Below, in pieces: positions 6,706 through 13,637 of a DNA stretch of 38,256 bases. Source of the DNA: an uncultured Clostridia bacterium (GTDB lineage: Bacteria > Bacillota > Clostridia > Oscillospirales > Ruminococcaceae); NCBI GenBank assembly GCA_947589185.1, contig CANQCK010000012.1:1-38256 (forward strand), written 5' to 3'. The translations under genes and the position numbers were made by a program. The notes below the pieces were generated by a model. The model was not told where the DNA came from. It did no database searches and was given only the letters and a program-made list of their open reading frames with translations. The stretch's first letter is position 1. Every line of letters begins with the position of its first letter.

Positions 6706-6740
6706 AATAAGAATAAACAAATACAAAGGAAGTGTCATCA

Positions 6741-6821
6741 ATTAGCAAAATGGTTAAAGAAAAACCTTTATTTAATCTGTATTGTCAATTGTATCATTTT
6801 GCTCGTCTACATATTCAATAA
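6741..6821 (+). pseudogene. 5' remnant of a divergent small ORF (module 2), start codon lost
   Basis: The leader AAAGGAAGTGTCATCA is intact, but the expected ATG is ATT; the frame continues ISKMVKEKPLFN and then runs into the antisense 3' end of the XRE gene at 6772. Aligned with 6319-6354 it is clearly the same sequence. An internal ATG lies at 6750. It is most likely not functional. Confidence 0.4.
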
Positions 6822-7005
6822 TATCTCCCGGCTGGCAATTTAACAGCTTACATATAATCGCCATATTTTCAGCGTTGACTATTTCTCCTCTTCTAAATTT
6901 TTGCATAGTACGCTCTCCGAAAATTTTTTCTTTTCTTAACCTATATGTAGAATATCCAATAGCTTTTAATTCTGCTAAAACATTGATTTTATATTTTATC
7001 GGCAC
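6772..7005 (-). CDS. Small XRE-type helix-turn-helix regulator (copy 3)
   Basis: A 77-residue helix-turn-helix protein starting at GTG 7005, preceded by GGAGGCGG; the longer frame to 7047 has no ribosome binding site and would not align with the paralogues. PIKYKINVLAELKAIGYST, KEKIFGERTMQKFRRGEIV and ICKLLNCQPGDIIEYVDEQND are nearly the same as copies 2 and 4. It lies 55 bp downstream of the ribbon-helix-helix gene on the same strand and has no separate large operator region, so it is probably co-transcribed with it. Confidence 0.83.
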   Translation of the reverse strand: MPIKYKINVLAELKAIGYSTYRLRKEKIFGERTMQKFRRGEIVNAENMAIICKLLNCQPGDIIEYVDEQNDTIDNTD

Positions 7006-7060
7006 ATTACCGCCTCCAATAATGTATTTGATATTCCATTTGTACATTATCCACTCTTAA

Positions 7061-7273
7061 TTATACATTATTTTTATCTTTCTCCATAGCTTCATCAATA
7101 GAACGCTTAATAAAACTATTTACGCTTTCGTTATGCTTGGAAGCAAAATCTTTTATAATTTCCTTTTTTCCTTTAGGAAGCCTTAGCTTAATTTCATCAT
7201 AATTAGCTTTAATATATTTTTGAGTTGCTTTGTTTTGGGCTTGAGTGTATTTTCTCTTTTTAGTCTCTGCCAT
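7061..7273 (-). CDS. Ribbon-helix-helix (Arc/CopG-like) regulator
   Basis: A 70-residue, strongly basic protein. After a Lys/Gln-rich N terminus, DEIKLRLPKGKKEIIKDFA (strand plus helix A) and NESVNSFIKRSIDEAMEK (helix B) give the Arc-type fold, which binds DNA as a dimer through the beta strand. It likely represses the divergent small gene at 7459 and itself through the large inverted repeat at 7361-7418. A paralogue's C terminus is at 1-84. A pairing with a toxin is not evident; the divergent partner is an unknown small protein. Confidence 0.8.
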   Translation of the reverse strand: MAETKKRKYTQAQNKATQKYIKANYDEIKLRLPKGKKEIIKDFASKHNESVNSFIKRSIDEAMEKDKNNV

Positions 7274-7343
7274 ACTTCTACCTATCTTTCTATATAAAAT
7301 TATAGGATTAAACTTAATATACTAAATATTTTAATATTAGTGT

Positions 7344-7424
7344 CAATATACAAATTGACTTGTATATTGTACCCAATATTTGTCTATTTTGTATATTGAC
7401 TATTGGGTTCAATATACATATAAT
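7344..7424 (+). promoter_or_regulatory. Operator and promoter between the ribbon-helix-helix gene and the small gene at 7459
   Basis: The half-site TGTATATTG or its complement occurs four times (7344-7352, 7361-7369, 7390-7398, 7410-7418). The blocks 7361-7378 and 7401-7418 are an 18-bp inverted repeat with one mismatch. A plus-strand promoter TTGACT (7396-7401), 17-bp spacer, TATAAT (7419-7424) lies within the right half, so a bound repressor would cover it. Confidence 0.78.
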
Positions 7425-7458
7425 AAAAATATCAGACAAAAAAGGAAGTGTGTAATCA

Positions 7459-7671
7459 ATGAAAAGAAAATTTAGGGCTATTCACTTAGTGGACTTTGAA
7501 GAAGTAATGAGAAAGGCTGAAATGCTGTCAGGACTTGCTCATGTATGCTTATTATGCTTTAACAATTCCTTTGAAAACGATATTTTCAAGGGAGCGTTTG
7601 AATGTTTAGCAGACGAAGCCTCAAAATTAAGCGAACACTGTAATGAACTTATGCAAGAGGCGGAAGAATAA
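7459..7671 (+). CDS. Uncharacterised small helical protein (module partner P1)
   Basis: A 70-residue protein with no family I recognise. It is predicted helical, mildly acidic at the end, with VDFEEVMRKAEMLSGLAHV and a second segment FKGAFECLADEASKLSEHC. The second segment aligns with the protein at 11954-12181 (LRGALACLKNEMFILRDKC), sharing G-A-x-x-C-L-x-x-E and a later Cys, so the two are paralogues. The leader GGAAGTGTGTAATCA and its regulated promoter are well formed. Context suggests a product normally kept off by the neighbouring repressor. Its function is unknown. Confidence 0.7.
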   Translation: MKRKFRAIHLVDFEEVMRKAEMLSGLAHVCLLCFNNSFENDIFKGAFECLADEASKLSEHCNELMQEAEE

Positions 7672-7710
7672 GAACTCAATCATTGTCCATTGTTCCAGTC
7701 TGTCATGACT

Positions 7711-7871
7711 AGGGAAAGCCCTCTCTTGCAGGGCTTTCCCTCTTAAAAAATAATCCACCGGATTATTTTTTAATTCACCCTTTTCGGAGCGCACTCCGTA
7801 AAGGATTTCGCCAACTGCGGTTGGCGACAGGGCTCCGCCCTTGACCCGCAAGCCTTTTGAAAAAGGCTTGA
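7711..7871. repeat. Hairpin cassette: five or six consecutive perfect stem-loops
   Basis: In order: GGGAAAGCCCT/AGGGCTTTCCC, AAAAAATAATCC/GGATTATTTTTT (terminator-like), CGGAG/CTCCG, GCCAAC/GTTGGC, GGGC/GCCC and AAGCCTTTT/AAAAGGCTT. No gene is visible. The second hairpin can terminate transcription from the gene ending at 7671. The rest resembles the structured intergenic repeats common in Clostridia whose role is unknown. Confidence 0.65.
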
Positions 7872-7894
7872 CCTAAAACTTTTAGTACTATGTT

Positions 7895-8193
7895 CAGCCC
7901 GCCGTTGTGCTAACTATAACATTTATCAGTCTATTCAAAGGCGGCAGAGCCTCCAGCAGCCCGCTGGTGCAACATCACTTTGACTACCTTTTAAACAAAG
8001 TGAAACCCGCCGTTTCTCAAACTTTAACATTTATCAAACTATTCAAAGGCGGCAGAGCCCCCAGCGGCTCGCTGGTGCAACGTCACCGATTAGAGGCAAG
8101 AACTTTCCTTTTCCACAAAGTACTAGCCTGCCGTTTATCAAAAGATAAACATTAATCAACCTTCCCAAAGGCAGCAGAGGATGCAACGTCACC
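7895..8193. repeat. Three direct copies of a roughly 90-115 bp repeat
   Basis: Copies begin near 7895, 8003 and 8124. The first two agree well over CCCGCCGTT, ACATTTATCA, CTATTCAAAGGCGGCAGAGC and CGCTGGTGCAAC; the third is shorter (GCCTGCCGTTTATCA, AAAGGCAGCAGAGGATGCAA). The last copy runs into the 3' end of rluB. A further degenerate copy lies near 14566-14700. No coding role is evident. Confidence 0.75.
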
Positions 8194-8908
8194 GTTGCCT
8201 GATAGCCCTAAGCTCATCAGGCTTAAGTTCTCTGTATTCTCCCGGTTTTAACATACCTAGTTTAAGAGGTCCGATAGCCGTTCTTTTAAGCCTTGCGACC
8301 TCCAGACCTACAGCCTCGCACATTTTTCTTATCTGCCTGTTTCTGCCCTCACGGATAACCATTTGCATAACTACCCTGCCCGGCTCTTTGGTGAGTACGT
8401 TGATGGTGCAGGGCAATGTCATTTGACCGTCTATTTCAACGCCCTCCGATAGCCTTACCAATTGCTCGTCATTAATGTCAGGACGCACAGTAACACGATA
8501 GGTTTTAGTAACGTGCTTTGACGGGTGCATAATATCATTGGCAAAATCGCCGTCATTTGTAAACAAAAGCATACCTTCTGAATTCTTATCCAGCCTTCCA
8601 ACAGGGTAAACACGCTCTGGGAAATCCTTCAGCAAATCTGAAACATTTTTTCGATCATACTCGTCGCTCATCGTGGTAACGTACCCTCTGGGCTTGTTTA
8701 GCATTATATAATACAGCTTTCTCTTTATAGGAGTGTATAGCTTTTCACCGTCGATAGTTATTAAATCCTTGCCCGAAAATGCCTTGTCTCCGAGTTTGCA
8801 AGACCTACCGTTTACTTTTACCCTACCCTGAGATATAAGCTCCTCCGCCTTTCTGCGGGAACAGTAACCTGCGTCAGCGATAATTTTTTGTATTCTTATT
8901 TTTTCCAT
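8189..8908 (-). CDS. rluB: 23S rRNA pseudouridine synthase, RluB family
   Basis: Converts a uridine of 23S rRNA (helix 89 region) to pseudouridine during ribosome assembly. An S4 RNA-binding domain opens the protein (RIQKIIADAGYCSRRKAEEL). The catalytic domain shows GRLDKNSEGMLLFTNDGDFA with the catalytic aspartate, and HPSKHVTKTYRV; the RsuA/RluB signature REGRNRQIRKMCEAVG lies near the end. The 239-residue length is normal. RluB, RluE and RluF are hard to tell apart by motif; RluB is the usual Firmicutes member. Its 3' end overlaps the last copy of the direct repeat. Confidence 0.9.
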   Translation of the reverse strand: MEKIRIQKIIADAGYCSRRKAEELISQGRVKVNGRSCKLGDKAFSGKDLITIDGEKLYTPIKRKLYYIMLNKPRGYVTTMSDEYDRKNVSDLLKDFPERVYPVGRLDKNSEGMLLFTNDGDFANDIMHPSKHVTKTYRVTVRPDINDEQLVRLSEGVEIDGQMTLPCTINVLTKEPGRVVMQMVIREGRNRQIRKMCEAVGLEVARLKRTAIGPLKLGMLKPGEYRELKPDELRAIRQR

Positions 8909-8952
8909 CTATTGCCTTTCATTATGTAGAGAACAGGTTTAGCCTGTCCTTA

Positions 8953-10086
8953 TTAAATTAGTCTCCATATTTTTTGAAAAAGCCTTCCCAACGCCGTTCT
9001 CTCCGACGCTTTTGCTTTTATGCTATCATCAGCTTTTATTTCTGTCTGACCTACAAATATATTATCTATATAGTATTTAACATACCCTATAAGCTCCCCC
9101 TCTTTTACAGGGGCGTAGTTTAGCTTATTCAAAACAACGCGCTGTGTAATTTTATCAGCGTCATCCTTATACACGTTTAATTTTATCTCGTCCGAACAGC
9201 TCGCCGTAACTGTGTCTTTATCCGCTCCGACCAGCGGTGCCTTAAATGAATTTGTCTCAGGAGAAAGAGTAACACTCTTATACTGAGAAAATCCGAAATC
9301 GTATAGGTTAGAGTGGTCAGCCCAGTCGTTCCTGTCGTTCAAAGTAACACAGACAAGCGTTGTGCCGTTTCGTCTGCAAGCAGAAACAAGACATCTTTTT
9401 GCCTTATCTGTAAAGCCTGTCTTAACTCCAATTACGCCCTTGCACGAAGCCATCAGCTTATTTGTGTTAGCAAGCCATCTGTGATACGGAGGATTACCGT
9501 ATTTCAGCTTAGCACTTCTTGTAGAACAAATCTCCGCAAAGGTATCGTTTTTAAGAGCATAAACAGTGAGCTTTGCCATATCGTAAGCGGTCGAATAATG
9601 GTCGTCGGTATAGTCGTCAAGCCCCGACGGAGTAACAAAGTGAGTAGATTTAAGACCCAGTTTTGCTGCCCTTTTATTCATCATCTTAACGAACTTTTCA
9701 ACGCTCCCTGCTATTCTGACGGCAGTTGCATTAGCGGCGTCGTTACCGCTTGGAAGCATCATACCGTAGCACAAGTCTCTCATAGTGACCATATCTCCGC
9801 TTTTAAGCCCCATAGATGAGCCTTCGACCCTTATAGCGTTATCGTCGACCTTAAACTGTTCGTCGAGATTGCCCTTTTCAATTGCCAGCAATGTCGACAT
9901 AATCTTTGTAGTGCTTGCCATCGGAAGCTTTTCATATGCGTTTTGTTCATACAGAATCCTGCCGTTATCAGCGTCAATTAAAATTGCCGCCTTTGCAGAA
10001 GTGGAGGCCGCTTCGCCTGTAATAGAAAACCCAAAGCAGCTGAACGTAATCAATAATATTGTAAAAAGACTAAGTATTTTTTTCAT
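8953..10086 (-). CDS. D-alanyl-D-alanine carboxypeptidase (PBP5/DacF family, serine peptidase S11)
   Basis: Trims the terminal D-alanine from peptidoglycan stem peptides outside the cell. A signal peptide spans about residues 1-27 (hydrophobic core FTILLITFSCFGFSITG, cleavage near GEAAS). The three penicillin-binding motifs are present: SxxK as STTK at residues 58-61, SxN as SGN at 113-115, and KTG in GVKTGFTD near 222. A C-terminal beta-rich PBP5_C domain follows. In endospore formers DacF-type enzymes act in the forespore cortex; the neighbouring YtfJ gene fits this but does not prove it. GAGGTG lies upstream of the ATG. Confidence 0.92.
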   Translation of the reverse strand: MKKILSLFTILLITFSCFGFSITGEAASTSAKAAILIDADNGRILYEQNAYEKLPMASTTKIMSTLLAIEKGNLDEQFKVDDNAIRVEGSSMGLKSGDMVTMRDLCYGMMLPSGNDAANATAVRIAGSVEKFVKMMNKRAAKLGLKSTHFVTPSGLDDYTDDHYSTAYDMAKLTVYALKNDTFAEICSTRSAKLKYGNPPYHRWLANTNKLMASCKGVIGVKTGFTDKAKRCLVSACRRNGTTLVCVTLNDRNDWADHSNLYDFGFSQYKSVTLSPETNSFKAPLVGADKDTVTASCSDEIKLNVYKDDADKITQRVVLNKLNYAPVKEGELIGYVKYYIDNIFVGQTEIKADDSIKAKASERTALGRLFQKIWRLI

Positions 10087-10169
10087 TAACCGTGCACCTC
10101 ATTCCTAAAATAATTATGCACAGCTTAAATAAAAAAATACATTTTGTCTTTTTATTATAAGGCAGAAAA

Positions 10170-10544
10170 TTACTCGTCGCTTTTTCTGTTATTAATAAAG
10201 TCGGTTATCTTGTCTACAACATCAGGAATCATATTGATAAGTGCATTTTCCTTACTTGCATTTACCGACATCTGAAGAAGTTTTACCTCGCCTTTTGCTA
10301 TAGTGATGAATGCAAGCGGCTGCAATGTCACTCCTCCTGCCGTGCCTCCGCCGAAAAGATCCTTTGAGCCTTTAGTAGGCAGGTCAGAACCTCCAGACGT
10401 AAATCCTACAGACACCTTAGATATTGGAATTATCGTTGTGCCGTCTGCAATTATTGGCTTGCCGACAACAGTTTCGCAGTCTGCAAGCTCGTGAATTTTC
10501 TGCATTGCAGTTTCAACAAGTTTCTCCAAACCGTTATCACTCAT
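10170..10544 (-). CDS. ytfJ: GerW/YtfJ family sporulation-associated protein
   Basis: A 124-residue protein with the full family pattern: LEKLVETAMQKIHELADCETVVGKPI, DGTTIIPISKVSVGFTSGGSD, a glycine-rich GGGTAGGVTLQPLAFI and a C-terminal helix ending in IPDVVDKITDFI. In Bacillus subtilis this family is needed for normal germination of spores in L-alanine. The gene overlaps the end of the DUF2953 gene by 8 bp, a pairing that is widely conserved in Firmicutes, so they are translated from one message. AAGGAG lies 10 nt upstream of the ATG. Confidence 0.92.
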   Translation of the reverse strand: MSDNGLEKLVETAMQKIHELADCETVVGKPIIADGTTIIPISKVSVGFTSGGSDLPTKGSKDLFGGGTAGGVTLQPLAFITIAKGEVKLLQMSVNASKENALINMIPDVVDKITDFINNRKSDE

Positions 10545-11502
10545 TTGCTAACAACTCCTTACTATTTAACATTAGTTTACGCTTTAATTTATATTGCCTC
10601 TTTGCCTTGTGACGCTTTTTCAAAAACAGATATAAAAACTTAACACCGAATACTATTACTATTGCCAAAACGGTACTCGGTCTTATCTTTATTTTGCCAG
10701 AGAGCTTATATTCAAACACCTTTTTGTCAAAGACGCATTTTACCTCTGCCCTTTTCGGCTTATATAGAGAGAATATCGTTCCTACAACTCCAAGCCCGTG
10801 AAAAAGTACCGCATTCAGCCTGCCGTACTGCATCGCAGCTTCATAAGCGTCGTCCTTTCCTGCTGTAATTTCAATCTCGGTATCATAAAACCTTATTTGC
10901 TTTAACAGCATCCTGAACGACTTCCATGTCATCGGAACATAGTCTTTATATCTTCCCCAACGCCTGCGAATATTATTAAATTTTGCCTTAAAGCCGCCCT
11001 CTTTAGGCTTGTTGTCCTGAGACTTCTTTATGCGATTATCTTTTCGTTTTTTCTTTGATTTGTTATCAGTCTCTTCCAAAGAAGGCTTTTTTTCTGTCTT
11101 CGGGATCTCACTCGCCTGCTTTACATTTTGCTCTTGCCTCTCAAGCTCCTTTTCCAAAGCCTTTATTTTATCGTCAAGCTCGTCCTCCGACATTTCAATA
11201 AATTCTTCTTCTATTTCAGATATGTCTTCTTTTAACGTCTGATTAGACTTTTTAGATTTCTTTGACTTCTTACTTTTTCCGTTTTTTATCTTAATAGTCT
11301 TTGGTGGTTTATCAGGTCTGGGGTAAATGGTAAACCATAGCCATTTTGCAGACAGCTTGATTTCGTCTGTTTCGCTGTTTGCACGATAGGATACCGTCAC
11401 AGAAAGTCGCAGGATAATATATATGGCTAAGATAATTCCTATAATTATATACAAAGCTATAATACTACCAACCCCTTTCAAATGCAAGATGCCAGAAACC
11501 AA
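10537..11502 (-). CDS. DUF2953 domain-containing membrane protein
   Basis: About 321 residues. An N-terminal membrane segment (IIALYIIIGIILAIYIILRL) is followed by a beta segment (YRANSETDEIKLSAKWLWF), a highly charged Lys/Glu-rich coiled-coil insert (about residues 70-165, including KSKKSKKSKKSN), the DUF2953 region (FYDTEIEITAGKDDAYEAAM, GRLNAVLFHG), and a C-terminal membrane helix (TVLAIVIVFGVKFLYLFL) with a basic tail. The start is uncertain: the frame opens at a TTG (11502), but the best ribosome binding site, AAAGGGG, lies inside it and would favour a non-standard or later start around 11475-11463. It is coupled to ytfJ; its role, probably in spore formation, is not established. Confidence 0.78.
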   Translation of the reverse strand: MVSGILHLKGVGSIIALYIIIGIILAIYIILRLSVTVSYRANSETDEIKLSAKWLWFTIYPRPDKPPKTIKIKNGKSKKSKKSKKSNQTLKEDISEIEEEFIEMSEDELDDKIKALEKELERQEQNVKQASEIPKTEKKPSLEETDNKSKKKRKDNRIKKSQDNKPKEGGFKAKFNNIRRRWGRYKDYVPMTWKSFRMLLKQIRFYDTEIEITAGKDDAYEAAMQYGRLNAVLFHGLGVVGTIFSLYKPKRAEVKCVFDKKVFEYKLSGKIKIRPSTVLAIVIVFGVKFLYLFLKKRHKAKRQYKLKRKLMLNSKELLANE

Positions 11503-11587
11503 ATGTAAGAACTTATCTATCCCTCTAAATTCTAATTAATTATCCATTTTCAGTTTACTAATTGTCATACACAATCACTTTATTCGT

Positions 11588-11794
11588 TTAATCTTCCCTA
11601 TACTCTAAAATATCGCCTACATCACATTTAAGTAATTTGCATAATCTTGAAATGTTTTTATAAGACACAATTTTGTTTTGCCTTAATAGTTGTATTGTTG
11701 CCTCTGCCAATAATTTCTCCTTTCTTAAACGTGATGTATTATAGCCTTTTGCTTTCAACTCTGCTAAAACATTAATTTTATACTGAATAGACAT
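11588..11794 (-). CDS. Small XRE-type helix-turn-helix regulator (copy 4)
   Basis: A 68-residue paralogue of the regulators at 5928, 6350 and 6772: SIQYKINVLAELKAKGYNTS, KEKLLAEATIQLLRQNKIVS and RLCKLLKCDVGDILEYRED. It faces the small gene at 11954 across a 159-bp spacer holding two copies of a 17-bp palindrome, ACACA-N7-TGTGT. This is the cleanest example of the module: regulator, operator, divergent partner. The ATG follows AAAGAGG. Confidence 0.83.
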   Translation of the reverse strand: MSIQYKINVLAELKAKGYNTSRLRKEKLLAEATIQLLRQNKIVSYKNISRLCKLLKCDVGDILEYRED

Positions 11795-11830
11795 ACTTAT
11801 TAATACCTCTTTTTATTTCTTTCATAAATA

Positions 11831-11922
11831 ACACATAATCCCTGTGTGCAATATAAACAATAATAAACTTTTATTTTTGTATAATATTACATCTTGATTT
11901 ACACAGAAATTCTGTGTATAAT
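11831..11922 (+). promoter_or_regulatory. Operator pair and promoter between XRE copy 4 and its divergent partner
   Basis: Palindromes at 11831-11847 and 11901-11917 both follow ACACA-N7-TGTGT; the second, ACACAGAAATTCTGTGT, is almost perfect. It fills the spacer of the plus-strand promoter TTGATT (11894-11899), 17 bp, TATAAT (11917-11922), so a bound regulator should block this promoter. Confidence 0.78.
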
Positions 11923-11953
11923 ATAAATACATTTTATAAAGGAAGTGAAATTA

Positions 11954-12181
11954 ATGAATAACACAAATGAAGAAATAGATATATTAGATATAGAAGACAT
12001 CAAACAAAAATCAGAAAATATAGCAAGGCTGTCATCAGTTCTTGAGTCGTATTTGGACTACAACCAACAAGAAGAACTAAGAGGTGCCTTAGCTTGTCTT
12101 AAAAATGAGATGTTTATATTACGAGATAAGTGCAAGGCTCTATGTGATATAGCTTTTTGCGGTAAAATATCCGATAATTAA
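11954..12181 (+). CDS. Uncharacterised small acidic protein (module partner P2)
   Basis: A 75-residue, helical, acidic protein: an N-terminal run NNTNEEIDILDIEDIKQKSE, then ENIARLSSVLESYLDY and LRGALACLKNEMFILRDKC. The latter aligns with the protein at 7459, including the G-A-x-x-C-L-x-x-E core. The ATG at 11954 sits 8 nt after GGAAG; an in-frame GTG at 11945 overlaps that site. Expression should be controlled by XRE copy 4. I know no named family; a heptad-like pattern suggests a helical bundle or coiled coil. Confidence 0.7.
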   Translation: MNNTNEEIDILDIEDIKQKSENIARLSSVLESYLDYNQQEELRGALACLKNEMFILRDKCKALCDIAFCGKISDN

Positions 12182-12196
12182 AATGAAGTAACATCA

Positions 12197-12328
12197 ATGA
12201 ATAAAAAAATCCGAGATATCCATTTAATTATCAAATTTCAATTATTCCGACCCGACGCTCTTGCTTCTTGTCTCTTATCTATAACATCAGGGCTCAGCTC
12301 TGATGCTGTTCTATATCCTCTAAAGTAA
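12197..12328 (+). pseudogene. 5' remnant of another P1-type small gene
   Basis: A GAAGTAACATCA leader precedes ATG and MNKKIRDIHLI, which matches the start of the protein at 7459 (MKRKFRAIHLV). After about 12 codons the similarity ends and the frame continues 30 codons into the antisense 3' end of scpB. The remnant indicates a second partner gene once followed the one at 11954 and was truncated. Confidence 0.5.
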
Positions 12329-12848
12329 CCTGTTGCTCGTGATTTGGCAACGAGGGCAATTCATCAAGCGATTTCATCTTAAAGCAACGTAAAAAGTTTG
12401 CAGTTGTTTTAAATGCTATCGGACGTCCCGGAACATCAATTCTGCCTGCTTCTTCGAGCAGACCTTTCTCGACGAGTGAGTTTACAACGCTTGAACTGTC
12501 AACCCCCCTGACGTGTTCTACAAAGCCTTTTGTAACAGGCTGATTATAGGCGATAATTGTAAGCACCTCAAGTGCTGCCTGTGACAGCTTAGAGTTATTT
12601 TTTGTCTCCATCGCCTTTTTTATGTATGGAGCATATTCTTCTCTTGTACCCAACTGATACGAATTATCAAGCTGATACACAATTAATGCACTGCTGATTT
12701 CAGCATATCTGTCATTTAACAAACACACCAGCCTGTCGAGAGTTGACTTATCAGTGTCTGTTGCCTCCTGAAGTCTTTCAGAATCGATCGGATCGCCGCT
12801 TGAAAATAGTACCGCTTCTAAAACTGAAATTTTTTCATCTATATTCAT
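12294..12848 (-). CDS. scpB: Segregation and condensation protein B
   Basis: Kleisin-associated winged-helix subunit of the SMC-ScpAB condensin that compacts and helps segregate the chromosome. The 184 residues show EAVLFSSGDPIDSERLQEAT at the start, LSQAALEVLTIIAYNQPVTKG and VEHVRGVDSSSVVNSLVEKG in the first and second winged helices, and GRPIAFKTTANFLRCF with LDELP near the end, all typical. It follows scpA by 45 bp in one operon; AAAGGA precedes the ATG. Confidence 0.95.
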   Translation of the reverse strand: MNIDEKISVLEAVLFSSGDPIDSERLQEATDTDKSTLDRLVCLLNDRYAEISSALIVYQLDNSYQLGTREEYAPYIKKAMETKNNSKLSQAALEVLTIIAYNQPVTKGFVEHVRGVDSSSVVNSLVEKGLLEEAGRIDVPGRPIAFKTTANFLRCFKMKSLDELPSLPNHEQQVTLEDIEQHQS

Positions 12849-12893
12849 TTATGCAAATTCCTTTCATTTTGGAGAAAAATCGTCTGACAAAAT

Positions 12894-13607
12894 CTATACC
12901 CTTTTCTTTTCCCTGCCTTTAAAATAAAGCTCAGAGTTATCGTCGCTCAGCAAAATTCTGCCCGACTTTGTAAGCTCTAAAACTGCGAGAAAAGTAGCGA
13001 CTCGCTCGGAGCGTTCAATAACCCCCTGATAAAGCCCGTCCATTTTGCAAGTACCTGTTGTATATAGTTTTTTAAGAACAAAAATTATCTTTGAAGTAAC
13101 AGAAACTATTTTTTTAGAGACGATAGGCTTAAATACCGAAGCGTCGAGCGGAGGAGCTTTTTTCGCCCTTACCGATATACCCATATACGCCTCGACAAGT
13201 ATTAAAGGCTCATGTTCTCTTTTGTAGATTTTATCTATCTCAACAGGTGCAGGCAGACGCACAAAAATGTCACCGCCTGCATAACTTTTTTTAAGCTGTT
13301 CTGCAGTCTGCTTGCAAAGAGAAAACTCAATAAGACGTCCTTCAAGCTCTTTTTTAAGCTCTTTCGCCTCATTCGGCTGAGGGAGAAGTGAGACTGTCTT
13401 TATATAAACAAGTCTGGCTGCCATCTCCAAAAACTCGCCTGCTATCTCAAAATTCTGTTCTTTGAGACCGTCTATATAGTCAAGATACTGTTCAAGCAGC
13501 AGTGAAATTTCGATATCGTTGATATTCAGTTTATGCTTTGAAATCAAATGAAGGAGCAAATCAAGAGGTCCTTCAAAAGTTTCCAGTTTGAATTGAAGCT
13601 TTTCCAT
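12894..13607 (-). CDS. scpA: Segregation and condensation protein A (kleisin)
   Basis: Kleisin subunit that bridges the SMC heads and binds ScpB. FKLETFEGPLDLLLHLISKH is the family N terminus, followed by IDGLKEQNFEIAGEFLEMAA and KTVSLLPQPNEAKEL; the C-terminal winged helix holds FLAVLELTKSGRILLSDD. The 237-residue length is normal. It lies between the site-2 protease gene (30 bp upstream) and scpB. Confidence 0.95.
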   Translation of the reverse strand: MEKLQFKLETFEGPLDLLLHLISKHKLNINDIEISLLLEQYLDYIDGLKEQNFEIAGEFLEMAARLVYIKTVSLLPQPNEAKELKKELEGRLIEFSLCKQTAEQLKKSYAGGDIFVRLPAPVEIDKIYKREHEPLILVEAYMGISVRAKKAPPLDASVFKPIVSKKIVSVTSKIIFVLKKLYTTGTCKMDGLYQGVIERSERVATFLAVLELTKSGRILLSDDNSELYFKGREKKRV

Positions 13608-13637
13608 TAAAACTAATACCTTTCGATTTGCGATTGA

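Noticed and set aside
7627-7851. Minus-strand ORF of 74 codons over the hairpin cassette
   Set aside because: It consists of perfect inverted repeats and overlaps the 3' end of the small gene at 7459; no start signal.
7907-8155. Plus-strand ORF of 82 codons with an internal repeat in the direct-repeat region
   Set aside because: The protein repeat (ITFISLFKGGRA and similar) only reflects the DNA repeats; no ribosome binding site and no promoter.
7895-8193. Possible CRISPR array
   Set aside because: Units are about 110 bp, diverged, only three in number, without short identical repeats or unique spacers, and no cas genes are nearby.
12282-12305. Stem CATCAG/CTGATG at the 3' end of scpB as terminator
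   Set aside because: Only 6 bp, partly inside the coding sequence and without a T-run.
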